Source: Silene noctiflora (lineage: Eukaryota; Streptophyta; Magnoliopsida; Caryophyllales; Caryophyllaceae). From it: DNA of 44,863 nucleotides. The first letter of the stretch is position 1. Each line of letters opens with the position of its first letter. Location: contig VHZZ01000027.1 of the NCBI GenBank assembly GCA_009801015.1, positions 471,773-516,635 of the forward strand, in the 5' to 3' direction. The notes beneath the pieces are model-generated. The model had not been told where the DNA came from, did no database searches, and saw nothing but the letters and a program-made list of their open reading frames with translations. Of this stretch, positions 32,989 to 44,760 are shown one piece after another. Made by a program: the position numbers and the translations under genes.

Positions 32989-33293
32989 TGTGTTATAATA
33001 TAAAATCATTCACAGGCTTTCAACCATCAATTTTAATTTTTGGCTGACTTGATTCTTTAACATTATAATATCAGAACTAAGCTAGTGTGATCAAAAGGTT
33101 AGGTGTGTGTTAAAATGTCAATACCCTCCATTTCTAAAAGTATAATATTAACACCAGATACGTTACGCATCGGGAGGTTTGCATTGTTTCCCAATTTTAA
33201 GTCCAAAGAATATTTTTGTAGAAGAACGTGTTAGAGTATAAAATTATTCATGGGCTTCCAACTTCGAGTTTAAACTTTTGATTGAGTTGGTTC
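32989..33293 (+). repeat. Two copies of a Copia-LTR-like segment
   Basis: Bases 32989-33055 and 33228-33293 are diverged direct copies (TGTTATAATATAAAATCATT versus TGTTAGAGTATAAAATTATT, then GGCTTYCAAC). The first is followed near 33067 by TAATATCAGAAC, which resembles the Copia primer-binding site TGGTATCAGAGC. Probably the end of an old LTR element, broken and without coding remains. Confidence 0.35.
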
Positions 33294-33604
33294 GTCGTCG
33301 ACAATTATGCACTAGTAATTGTTGTGAACGAATTCATATTAACGTACAATTGCAGAGCAACTGCACCTCAAAACCTAAGCATGCTAGATGCAAAGTGGTT
33401 TTATGGTAATTTAGCATGAGATTTAAGAAGGGCAGCAAGAATCAACGAAGGAGAATACTTTGGCGGTAATACGTGGCATGTCAAAATTGTGTGAGATGAT
33501 TAACCATGAGTTGATGATCATCAAAACTTTATACTCGTATAGTCGTATTAGCATGCAGTTGCCTAAAACTTCTAACACATAAAATTAATGTTCTGATTAA
33601 AGTA

Positions 33605-33785
33605 CTCTCTCCCTCACCGTTAATAGTTACCTATTTTCTTTTTTTTGGTGTATCGATTAATAGTTATCTATTTCTATTTTAGGCATATTTTAGTGGTTTG
33701 TATAGTTCAAAAATATTCTCACATATTTTCGTAATCTGTATGCTAAAAGCAATAAATAACTATTGATCGGGACGGAAATTAAAGA
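33605..33785. mobile_element. Stowaway-type MITE of a second family
   Basis: CTCTCTCCCTCACCGTTAAT at the left and, reversed, CTCTTTAATTTCCGTCCCGA at the right, between TA dinucleotides. The inner word ATAGTTAYCTATTT is shared with a relic in the second intron of the NAC gene (about 37720-37820). Confidence 0.5.
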
Positions 33786-33844
33786 GTACGTGTGACAAGA
33801 TGATAAAGTAAAACGAAGTCGCATTAGGTGGCATTTTCACTAAT

Positions 33845-34260
33845 TCCCTATATACTAAAAGATTAACCCTACTTAGAAATTCCCGCTCAAAAATCCCACT
33901 CAATGTTACTACTTTGACTAAGTTTGACTAATGAATGACTAATGAAGTAAGTGAGGCCACTGTTAATTTGGTCCATTAATTAGGTTCTATTAATTAACAA
34001 AAATCTCTCTCAAAAATCCCGCTCAATGTTATCCTCGCTAATTTTTTTTTACTAATCTGGTTGCATTCATTAAATATTTTATTACAAAAAATGAATTTTC
34101 TATTACTATAGGTGGCCAAAAATAATTAATCGTTTTAATACAAAATTTTATAGATACTAGATTTATTATATGTAAAAATAATAATGACAACATTTTAATT
34201 ACCACTTTCTCTAACACAACCCTATACAAATACCGTACTGTAGTACAGGATCTATACTAG
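33845..34260 (+). mobile_element. Short non-autonomous Helitron-like element
   Basis: Starts TCCCTATATACTAAAAGA and ends with CTGTAGTACAG (a 5-bp stem with a one-base loop), GATCTATA and CTAG|T. The layout and words match common plant Helitron ends. The base before TC is T, not the expected A. An inner word, AAAAATCCCRCTCAATGTTA, occurs twice. No coding capacity. Confidence 0.5.
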
Positions 34261-34959
34261 TTTTCATTAAGCAAATTACACAAAATGTTTAGTAAATATT
34301 CCGTATATGATTACTCGAAATTAAGGTATTCACAATTTACACAAATATTTGTATAAGGTAACTTAATAAGTTTTATTGTACGTGAAATTACATGAAATCT
34401 TATCCAGATACTGTACAAAATTAAGTTATAATCGTCATTGTAAGTGACTTTAGTTAAATTTTTACAGTAACCCATTTTAGTAAAGACTAATTGTTAAGGT
34501 AGACCACTTTCAAGTTGTTCGAGACAGGATTCATTAAGCTCAAATATAGAATGAGATTTGAGTTACAAATACCCATATAAAATTCCCAACGGATATTCAA
34601 CTCTGAAAGCACTATGTTTATTTCTCGGTGTCGCGTAAACTAAGTTCTGATCTTAATTAGGATTGGGTTAGAAATGCATAATTGACAAAAACCAGCAAAC
34701 CACGTATAACAGATCGATCACTTTTTTAACCGTCATAACATACTTTAAATTATCAAAAAATAAAATTATAATATAACAACAAAATGTTTCCATGTACATT
34801 TGATTATTTGAAGCAAGGATACATTATTTATATATTTCTATTTTGGTATGAAAGAAAACCCTTATAAATTAACCTTGGAAAGGGTAAGTGACGTAAAAAG
34901 ATGGGGACAAGCATGGAATTAAACCATGCGCATTAGAGGCGGTCCACCCCCTTTACTCC
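34261..34959. other. Gene-free AT-rich stretch
   Basis: No gene or clear element recognised. Confidence 0.4.
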
Positions 34960-35110
34960 TCTCTTTTAAACTCCTCTCATTTTCTCCTTTCTCAAGAATA
35001 AACTCTCTTCCCTTTCTCTTACAATTCTCCATTTTTATTCCTTCTTCAATCAATTTTTTCATCGTTTTTTGTAGCAAAAATCATAGAGTATTGTTATTAC
35101 ATTAATCAAG
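34960..35110 (+). other. CT-rich leader-like stretch ending in a splice donor
   Basis: A pyrimidine-rich tract (CTCCTCTC, TTCTCCTTTCTC, CTTCCCTTTCTC) followed by AATCAAG|GTAAGC at 35110/35111. Composition and donor look like a non-coding first exon. If real, it could be a distal leader of the NAC gene, whose ATG lies 1.74 kb downstream, or of an unseen transcript. There is no further support. Confidence 0.25.
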
Positions 35111-36724
35111 GTAAGCTTTACTCCAGTTACCAACCTAATCTAGCCCTATATATGTTTCTCGTTTAGGTAGTTATAGAATAAGACTGTCTTACTTGTGAGA
35201 CGGTCCGTTTTTTTAGCTAGTTTTTATTGTTATGCATCATGCATCTTTTAGTATTTCTATAAGTTCAAACTCATATAAGGAATGAAGTAAAAAGGAGGTC
35301 AGAAAATGGTCGCAAATTTGTCGACATAAAGACAACAAAAAAACAAAATGCAGGAATGTAGAAAGTGTACGTGTGTATACTTTGTTGTTTGTAGCAAAAA
35401 GAACTTGATTAACGATTTGGTGAGTAAATAAATTCCATTTTTCACGATTTTTAATTTCAAAAATATCCTTCAATTTTAGAGTTATTTATTTATTTATTTA
35501 TTTTCCACTATTTCAGAGTTACAATTTTATAATTATTCAAGTTTTTAAGTATTTTGGAAGATAATGTTTATGAGACAGATGGGGTAATCTATTACTAATG
35601 GTACTAAAAAGTGGACGATTTCAATTATATTCGAAAATTTAGCTACTTTTCTACAGTAGTTACTGATTTAAACTTATTATTACTCCGTATTTAACAAGAA
35701 TGAAAAAATTACGCTAAGAAAAAAGAAATCCCCGTATTAACATAGATACACCAATAATAATAATGGCATAATGACAGGGTATTATCAAGTAGTATATATT
35801 TTAGCGTAAATATATTTGATCTATTATCTTTAAAACATTTGGCGATATTTTCTTAAAAAAAAATGTTACGCAACTAAGGTTTGATTAAGCCTTAAGGTGG
35901 CACAAATTGTTACGTAACACAATTTTTTTTGAAATACGCTTCTGTATCTCCTTTTACGCTAATAATCATTTTAAACGTATTTGTTTTTCATAGATGCTTT
36001 TAATCGAATTTATTTAAGGTAACACTTGTTAAAAAAATATTGAAATCCCGTTAGGTTTGAAGAATGATTTCAACCATTGGGCTACATAAAACAGCATGAT
36101 TAGGACAAACCCCTCTACATCTCCCGTTTTATTCTTCCACCTTAATTAACCCCTCATTTTCCCTTAATTAATCCTACATTCATAAATAATCATTATTTCT
36201 TCCTTATAAAATATTATCTTCTACATATCAAGCCTGTTACAATTTTCCCTTTTTCAAAAAAAAAAATATATAAAATTTTAATCATGTTTTTTAAACATAT
36301 TGGTATGCACGCGGTTGTTTTTATTTCTATTTTTTTATAATAAAATAAGAAAACATTATATTATAATGACTTTATCAGCTGATCCCTTAAGACGGTCATA
36401 TTTATCTTTATTTTATTTTTCTCATTTATCTATCTGACTCGTTTTATTATTTAAGACGAATATATCCGTTTGAAATAAGTATTTGTAAAACTTTATACTT
36501 AAAGAATTGTATGTAGACAATGACTAATGGAGTGATATATGTTCACCACCAAATGATATGATGATTAACTCCTAAAAACATACACTTGTTACCCATTTTC
36601 ATTAATTACTAGGGTTCATCATTCCTCTTAAACTAGACTTCATCAATTTTTTGTCAATTTGTTCCTCTCAATTTCACCTTTTGTCTCTTTATTATTACTT
36701 CACTATCTTCCTTATCACACCTCT
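35111..36724. other. Upstream region of the NAC gene
   Basis: AT-rich, with scraps of the GAGACGGT MITE families (35178-35210; 36385-36480). No gene recognised; the minus-strand open frame at 35237-35473 has no known similarity. Confidence 0.45.
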
Positions 36725-36731
36725 TATATAA
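36725..36731 (+). promoter_or_regulatory. TATA box of the NAC gene
   Basis: TATATAA lies 126 bases upstream of the ATG, implying a leader of about 95 nt. Small upstream frames with ATG at 36750 and 36792 would lie near or in that leader. Confidence 0.45.
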
Positions 36732-36850
36732 CTTCATCATGATTTATTGATGATAATGAAGCCTTAACTAATATTGAGTATCATAAATTTCATGCAGAAA
36801 TTAAGTTGATTATTGCTACTACTACTACATACTATTGATATCAAAGCATA

Positions 36851-39800
36851 ATGGATACTATGGAGTCATGTGTTCCACCCGGGTTTCGATTCCATCCGAC
36901 TGATGAAGAACTAGTTGGATACTATTTGAAGAAGAAGATTGCATCTCAAAAGATTGATCTTGATGTTATTCGAGACATCGACTTATATAGAATTGAACCA
37001 TGGGATCTCCAAGGTATGTGTATAAAACAATCTCTTTAATTAATAATTTTGCGTCTCAAAGGTCTTGTATTTAGTATGATCGGATATATACAGTCTTACA
37101 TGTAACTTGATTAAAATACTCATATACTTCGTATTACTTATTCAAGATCGTTAATCATCTTTGTTTTGATGATAACTAGTATTAAGCTCGAGTTTTAAAC
37201 TCAAGTCATAAATATCATTCTTCATTGACTTTATCCACTAAACTAGCTGATAATGAAAAAATTGGACCCTTTTATTCGAGTATACTATTAGTCGATAATG
37301 AAAATTTTGGACCCTTTTATTCGAGTATATGTCCAAAATAGTAGGGAGTATACTCCATTGACCTAAAACATTTCAGTTAACTAAATGAATTATGGTTGTA
37401 TACGTAGAACGATGCCGGATCGGGTACGAGGAGCAAAATGAATGGTATTTCTTCAGTCACAAAGATAAGAAGTATCCAACAGGGACGCGTACAAATAGGG
37501 CGACATTGGCCGGGTTTTGGAAGGCGACCGGGAGGGACAAAGCAGTGTATGATAAGAGCAAGTTAATTGGGATGAGGAAAACCCTAGTTTTCTACAAAGG
37601 GAGGGCTCCTAATGGTCACAAATCTGATTGGATCATGCATGAATATCGTCTCGAATCTGATGAAAATGGACCTCCTCAGGCAAGTACATCTATATACTCC
37701 TATAATGTTAAAAAAACTTTACTCATTTTGTCTCGTTCAATAGTTATATACGGAGTAATTTTTATTCAGTACGGAAATATCAAACAAAGATAACTATTTA
37801 TCAGAATAAAGGGAGTATATAAATATATATGGTATTAGTTTGTATCAAGAAAATGAAATATTATACGCGTTACTACTTTTTCCGATTCATTTCCTTTTAA
37901 TAATTATAGTCCTTTACCTTAGTGACACACATTTTTACATACTTGAGTATGTAATACTCCCTGGCCTTTGTCTAAAAATGATAAAAACATTTAAGTTTTA
38001 AAAAAAACTTAGTCACCTTAGAATACTATTTACAAAACAATATGAATAATATATATTCAAGCAAAATGTATGATGAAATAATTAACCTTATGAATTGGAG
38101 CTCATATATGAAATTTTTTATCGACGGTCGTGTTCAAAATGATTTGTATAACCAACTCCTAATCAAAAATTACAAGTTTGTACACCAACTAAAATAAGAT
38201 TAATTCAGTTGCTAAATCCATGAGAAGTGTCCATTGTAAATGTAATATTTCATGAAAGTGGACTGGAGACACACTCACACGGAGAAAAGAGAGTCCGCTT
38301 TATAGTTTTAAAAACATTTTTATCTTACAACTACGAGTACCTTAATTTAATTAATTTTCATAATTTTAAGTAATATAAAATACTGACGTGCATTGTTTAT
38401 ATGAGTAAGAGGTATAGTAAAATGTTATTGATCCTCGTAAGCATGAATTTAATCGTCCAAGTTAAAGGTAGGTAACTTTTGAGGAGTTGAGACAACATAT
38501 GGTCACAAAAGTACCATTGTTTGGAAGCTCGTTTATTAGCTTTTTTTTTTTTTCCTCCTTTTTTGCTTTAAGTTTAATATTAATCTAAGTTAAACATAGA
38601 AAAGTTGTAGTTTACTAAAACTCAGTCAAGCTAAGCAAATTCTATGAAATTGACAAGAATAAATCAATTAAATTTCACAAAGTACATATAGTACAACAAA
38701 AGCTAAATACAAGGAAATTAATTTTAGAAATTTTAATTACTAAACAAGGAAAGTTTAGCAATTTTAATTACTACGGAGTATATATAATCGTCCCGCAACA
38801 ATCTTCTGTGAGAAATTTTGAAAAGAAATGTGATTATTTTGGAGTGAAAAAAATACAATTAAAACATAAGAAACCAACTTAAACAAAATAATAGTTTCTT
38901 AAATCTTAAACTAGACGTTAAACATTGTACTCCGTAATAAATACGAATATCAAAGCAATTGATCAGCTAGTTAGAATCTCATATTCTATTATATATTCCC
39001 TTTTTCTAATCCCACAAATAATAAAAATAAGAGTACTATCGTATGTTCCACATGCTCATTTTATGTCAACAAACAATTACAAGTTTATAACTATGTTGTA
39101 TACTTATATAATACACTGATATAAGACGTATCTAATCATTTTAGAAAGATTATTCGAGTAATTGTTTTTCATTTACTTCCTTAAAATAAAAAAAAAATAA
39201 AAAAATCAAAGAAGAAAATCAACTTGTAGTCTTACACCTCGTTTTTTGTGCACAACTTGACTACGTACACTTCTTATAAGAAGCACAAAGCTATGAAAGA
39301 TTCAAAGCCAACAAAAAGGCAAAGTCAAAATAATTGCAAAAACATTAAAAACAGGAACAAAAGATATACACTTTTCACCCATGGAACCCGGATAGGGACT
39401 CTTTAACCTCTTTTACCATACTTTTTACTGTACACATTTTACTGCTCATGACTTTGGTGATGTTCAACCTTAATTGTGATCATCATGATTATAGTGGTCC
39501 TCTTCTTGTTTGCTTGGCTTTCACCTTGCACAAACATAATTGCATAAATCAAGGCATTCAATCAAAAAAAGATATGTTTGGTGTATAATAAAAGAAGTAT
39601 ATAGTGCCTAGGTGGTGATGCTATGAAGACTCATCACCTCTAGTTTCCGTAATTGTACTGTTACTCGTTCTGTCTCGTTCATTTGTTTACTTTTAGCTTT
39701 TTTATTTTTTGTAAAGGGTATTTTAGTAAAAGATAAATAAATAATTGAAACAAAAAAATATGAAGTAGTATATCTTTTCTATTCTCTTGACACTATTTCC

Positions 39801-40700
39801 TTCGAAAGTGAACACTAGGATTCAATCGATCATTTTCTTTGTACATAAGGGCAGTTTTGATGCTGACGGGATTTGAATTCAGGTCACGAGCACCACTTCT
39901 CATTACTTTACCAACTAAGCTAGTTGACATCTACATATTAGACTACTGAATCATGTGAATGAATAATCTTCAAATTTTAAATTTGTTTGTCAAAATTTTA
40001 CTCTATATAGGAAGAAGGATGGGTAGTATGTCGAGCATTCAAGAAAAAAGCAACAAGTACTCAATCCAAGAACATGGAAGGATGGGATTCAAGCTATCAT
40101 GTTTACGACGAAAACAATGGAGTAAATTCAATGGTAGATCCAATATTTGTTCCAAGACATTCTCAAACAACAAGCTTCTTTACAAAGAACAACAATAACT
40201 TGTTATGCAAGCAAGAGCTAGAATCCGAAGCATTGGCTAATTTCATGCATTCAACTTCATCAGTTGATAATTTCCTACAACTTCCTCAACTAGAAAGCCC
40301 TACTCAACTGCCTTCCTTAACTAGGGTTTCGTCGAGTTCCGTCTCATTAGTATCTCAAAACACCAACAATTACCATAGTAACCCTAATAAGGTGACAGCA
40401 GATTGGAGAGACTTGGATAAGTTTGTTGCTTCACAACTAAGTCATCATCAAAACCCTAATGAATTACTTGGTAATCAAGGTATTAATAATGATCATAGAA
40501 ATCGCGGTCATGGTAAAGGAGTCGTTTCCAGTTTTAATTATGATCATGAGGAGAGTTGTAGTACTGATATTGAAGCCATATTGATGATGCACGGGAGTAT
40601 TGGAAGAGAAGAGTATGAGCTAAGCGAAGCCAATAAATTATTAGTAAGTGGGTTTTTGAGTTCAAGTTCGGATAATATTGGTGCATGCATGCATATTTGA
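36851..40700 (+). CDS. VND1: NAC transcription factor, VND1-3 type (vessel differentiation)
   Basis: Three exons (36851-37013, 37408-37679, 40011-40700) give 374 residues. The NAC domain covers about residues 8-158: [87 protein letters not shown] and [13 protein letters not shown], which binds DNA and mediates dimers. The C-terminal half carries VND-group motifs recalled from memory: [15 protein letters not shown] (236-242), [13 protein letters not shown] (276-288) and an end resembling SxFLSxxSDxxIG. VND factors switch on secondary-wall and xylem-vessel genes in the nucleus. Intron 2 (2331 nt) has a GC donor, CAG|GCAAGT, and carries a SINE. Exact orthology among VND1, 2 and 3 is not settled. 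Confidence 0.93.
37149..37248 (-). mobile_element. SINE in NAC intron 1, antisense to the gene
   Basis: On the minus strand, AGCTAGTTTAGTGGATAAAG (A-box region, 37229-37248) is followed about 25 bases later by CTTGAGTTTAAAACTCGAG (B-box region, 37187-37205). The layout and words match the SINEs at 18610 and 39840. Ends are approximate. Confidence 0.55.
37249..37330 (+). repeat. 45-bp tandem duplication in NAC intron 1
   Basis: Two units with period 45 start at 37249 and 37294, sharing TTGGACCCTTTTATTCGAGT. The first unit abuts the SINE head. Confidence 0.85.
39840..39932 (-). mobile_element. tRNA-derived SINE in NAC intron 2, antisense to the gene
   Basis: On the minus strand, TAGCTTAGTTGGTAAAG (A-box region, 39906-39922) and GAATTCAAATCCCGTC (B-box region, about 39866-39881) are spaced as in a polymerase III promoter, followed by AGCATCAAAACTGCCC. 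This is the clearest SINE copy in the window. Confidence 0.65.
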
Positions 40701-40770
40701 CGAGCACCTCTATTTTGTGAGTTTTTTTTTATTATTATTATATGTTTTTAATTAGTGTTATAAACTCGAG

Positions 40771-40776
40771 AATAAA
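40771..40776 (+). terminator. Polyadenylation signal of the NAC gene
   Basis: AATAAA lies 71 bases after the stop codon. Plant signals are loose, so this is a candidate only. Confidence 0.4.
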
Positions 40777-42255
40777 TAATGCTTGTGGACATATACAAAC
40801 GTTATATATAAATATATATATATATACATATATGCATGTTTTTTTATAAAGTTATTGTGGATATGTTGGACGTAAAATTATGAGTATTTTAGTCACACAA
40901 GCATTTTGCTCTAAGTTGAATTAGAATTAACTCATTTTTATTTCTCATGCACTATAATGATGTACATCATTTTATGCAAAAAAGATTATATAATCAAGAG
41001 TATTATTCAAGGGTTAACATTATAAAACCCTAGCAAATAAAATATTGTCAATATTTTTTTTTTCTTATTGTTTTGCGTGCATTGATTTTTATTTACGGGT
41101 AGAAAATATATTAGTCAATTTGTACCACAATCCGGTTCTTACAGTCCCATCATTATAAACCTCCTCGCGAAATAAATGAGTTATTTTATGACTAGTGATA
41201 AAGTTAGGATTTGACATTAAGGGATGAGAGATTTCACCTCTTGACCTACTAATGTCATAGAATAAATTCGAAAAAAAAAAAACCGAAATTTCAACTGATG
41301 ACAATGTTGAGGATTACAGTATATTATTAGCTTAGAATCTGCCAGTCATTACCTTATGAAATAAGTTAGAATATTCCAAATCCATAATTAGGGTTAAGGT
41401 ATCAGACGAGGTATTATATATACCAAATCATATATCCATGTAACTTATCAGATTATCAATAATACAACGATCTTTATTTTATGAATTCTCTCCTTCTATA
41501 ACCTTATTAGACAACTTTAGTTTTTTCATTATTTAGCTAAACGAGTGGATATCTGTCTTTGCTAGCCCTCCGCCTGACTCCGCCACTGTTTATGACGAAC
41601 TCTCAAGTCTAGCTACATGGGCAACATCCCAAACAAATTAAATTAAATTTATTATGTCAAGAAGACAGTTCATAAGATCATTGGGAAAGAGTTGGATATG
41701 ACATTAGAATCGTTTCCGTACTCAAATTATTTTTGTTTGGTCAACATAACAAGGATTACAAAAAGAAAATTGGATATGAAAATTATGAAATTAATGTGAA
41801 GGAGTGTTGTATATGTTGGGGTCCATAGATGGGGATGTCTAGCATGCTGTGCACAAAGGTTGTTTATGTTTAGCATGCTTGTCTTTATCTTGTTTCTTGC
41901 CCGGGCCTCCCTCACAAGTATGCATACAACACATGCCTAGCTAACTCACAAAACAAATAATATTGTAAACTTATTTAATTTAATTAATTAGTGGTGAGTA
42001 TGTAATTAGTGAAATCATCCATAGATCGGGTTGCGTCACACTAATAATAAGTAATAATAAGTTTGGAAAGTGTTCACTTTAGAAAATGATGATTAAGTGT
42101 TTTATCAAAAGAAAAATTGGTAATAATTGAAGTACTCCGTTGTGTATAAGTTGATATATTAAACTCTATATTTTCCTATTTCAATATGGAAAACTCACAT
42201 ATACAGAATAACATGTACGTAGTCATGTGACATTTATATCACGAGTTAGAGCTCC
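40777..42255. other. Gene-free stretch downstream of the NAC gene
   Basis: AT-rich with short TA-rich tracts (about 40805-40830). No gene recognised; minus-strand open frames at 41089 and 41727 have no known similarity. Confidence 0.45.
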
Positions 42256-42759
42256 CTTGTTATAACAACGTAACCCTGAATTACACATTTACACATACTA
42301 CATTCCTGTACTTTGAGCCCTGAACCTATATATCTTCACCAGATATGGTTAACCCTAGTGTTTAGTGACCCATCCTAGCTTTCACAACAAGGCCAACCAA
42401 ATCAAGTTTGATTGACTATCATGTCAGTCAATGAAGAAGGTCTGAAACGGGTGGTCAACTTGTGGATGAGACGTGGCGGTCGACTCTCAATGAGGACTAT
42501 GGTGGCTCTTGTTATAACAACGTAACCCTGAATTACACATTTACATATACTACATTCCTGTACTCTGAGCCCTGAACCTATATATCTTCACCAGATCGGG
42601 TTAACCCCAGTGTGTAGTGACCCATCCTGGCATTCACAACAAGGCCAAACAAATCAAGTGTGATTGACAATCATGCCAGTCAATGAAGAAGGTCTGAAAC
42701 GGGTGGTCAACTTGGGGATGAGACGTGGCGGTCGACTCTCAATGAGGACTATGGTGGCT
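42256..42759 (+). repeat. 252-bp tandem duplication, two copies
   Basis: Units 42256-42507 and 42508-42759 have exactly the same length and differ at only about 15-20 positions by eye. The units begin CTTGTTATAACAACGTAACC and end GACTATGGTGGCT. No coding sequence or known element was recognised in the unit. Low divergence points to a fairly recent tandem event or gene conversion. Confidence 0.93.
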
Positions 42760-43822
42760 GACATAGATAGTTGGAATGTTGGTCGATGAAATGAATTAGG
42801 TATGTGGTGCTCGAAAAGCTGAGATCGCGAAGTAAGTCCTTACAATGAATACAGGTTTGAATATCTTTTATCCAAACCAAATTATTGACTTTTCAAATAT
42901 CTCCACATATATATTTGCGAGCCAATTCATTTGTTCTTATCAATTTTACTATTTTGTGAAAAGTATTAAATCAAACAATAAACCAAATGAATCTTATAAA
43001 ATAACTAGGAGGACAACAATAAGTTAATCATAAACAAATAGCAAAATAAGAGCATAAAGTGGAATAGACAAATAACATATTGTGGGGACTATTTGAAGCA
43101 TTGTTTTCCTAAAGAACATCCCACCTTGAGAGAATTAAAGATCATAGTGTGTAGATACAAAAAGAAAACAAGCATAAAAAGAGTAAAAAGTAGAATATAG
43201 AAATAAGATAAGGTAGGAATCACAACAGGCTTGGTCGGACAAACATCCATATGTAAAGTTACTCTCCATAAGTAAGCTGAAGACAACATTATTCATCTTA
43301 ACATTAAAACGGATTCAGTATTATCTCATTTAAGCATTTAAGACACAAATTTTCTACTTTTGTTTATACATTCTTTTTTATCTTATTTATACTCTTTAAT
43401 TTGTCTTAAATTTAAAACAGGTATATACTCGTTTTAAACAAGATCGAGTTTGTTCTAAATGTAAAACAAATAAATAAAATAAAAATGTGATTGGTGATGA
43501 ACCAATGAAAAGAAGGGATCCCCACGTTAAGGAACTTTAAAGGCCTGAGAAAGGAATAAGAAGAAGAAAATAGACAAAAAGAAAGAATATTTGAGTACAA
43601 GAGTTGACCCAACTTAGGTTACTTTTTGGAACAACAATCATTAGTTTGATGGCACGCAACATTTCACACATTTCCGCGTTTTTTTTTTTGTTTAATTTAA
43701 TGTTAAGGATGAAAGTGCATTCCTGTGCACGATAAGCTTTTCTATGGTTTTTAGAGACAAAAAGAGTATGGGCTTTTGGTTATTAGAATATAATAACTCC
43801 TGTTCACATTCGAATAAATCAA
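42760..43822. other. Gene-free stretch
   Basis: AT-rich, no gene recognised. Short open frames on both strands show no similarity. Confidence 0.45.
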
Positions 43823-44760
43823 TCAATATAAATATATATTTGAGCCTTTTCTTAACCGCATGCAACTCGCGTCGTCAGAATTCGAATATCCTTGCAAAGT
43901 CAAGTCACAATTTCGGTCCATTATAATGCCCTTACACGGACTGCCTTTAATATAGCGCATCACCCTATATACCGCGTCTAAATGCTCTTGTCTCGGGGCA
44001 TGCACAAATTGTGACAAAATATGTACTGCATACACCAAATCAGGCCTTGTTATAGTCAAGTAGATAAGACGACCGACCATCCGACGATACTTCACTGGGT
44101 CGTTCAAAAAACGGCCTTCTACCAATGCTAGCCTATGATTTGGTTGAATAGGAGGGTGAACTGGCTTACCTCCTTCCATTCCCGCGTCCTTGATTATCTC
44201 CAAAGCATACTTACGTGGATCCAGTTGCCACTTCTATGCCCAAGAAGTACTTAAATCTCCCGTGATCTTTAATACCAAAACTTCGGTCAAGAAAGTTTTA
44301 AAGACGGTCACTAGCTGCCTCATTATTACTTACGACAATTATGTTATCGACATATACCAATAATGCAATAAAAACTTCATCTTTATTGTAGGTAAATAAA
44401 GAGTAATCGGCTAATGACTGCACAAAGCCACACCTCGTCAAGGAATTTGTGAGCTTTGCAAACCAATTTCGAGATGCTTGTTTTAAGCCATATAACGACT
44501 TCAAGAGCTTGCACACTTTGGTCGAACCACTGCTTTCAAAACCGGATGGCATTCTCATATACACTTCGTCGTCTAGCTCTCCATGGAGAAAAGCGTTATT
44601 TATATTCAATTGAGCAATCATCCATCCCTTCGTTATTGCCACAGCTAGTAGACATCGTACACTCGTCATTTTTGCCACGGGAGCAAAAATTTCATGAAAA
44701 TCGATCCCTTCAATTTGACTCTAACCTTGTGCCACCAACCTCGCCTTATATCTGATAAGG
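43823..44760 (-). mobile_element. Ty1/Copia reverse transcriptase fragment (fossil)
   Basis: The minus strand carries remains of a Copia pol gene: the start of the reverse transcriptase region ([11 protein letters not shown] type), [47 protein letters not shown] near the catalytic YVDD position, and further on RLIYLTITRPDLVYAV and LQGYSNSD near the RNase H part. The element is broken in several places, lacks its gag and integrase parts within the window, and shows no LTR here. Age appears moderate, as protein motifs are still easy to read. Confidence 0.88.
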
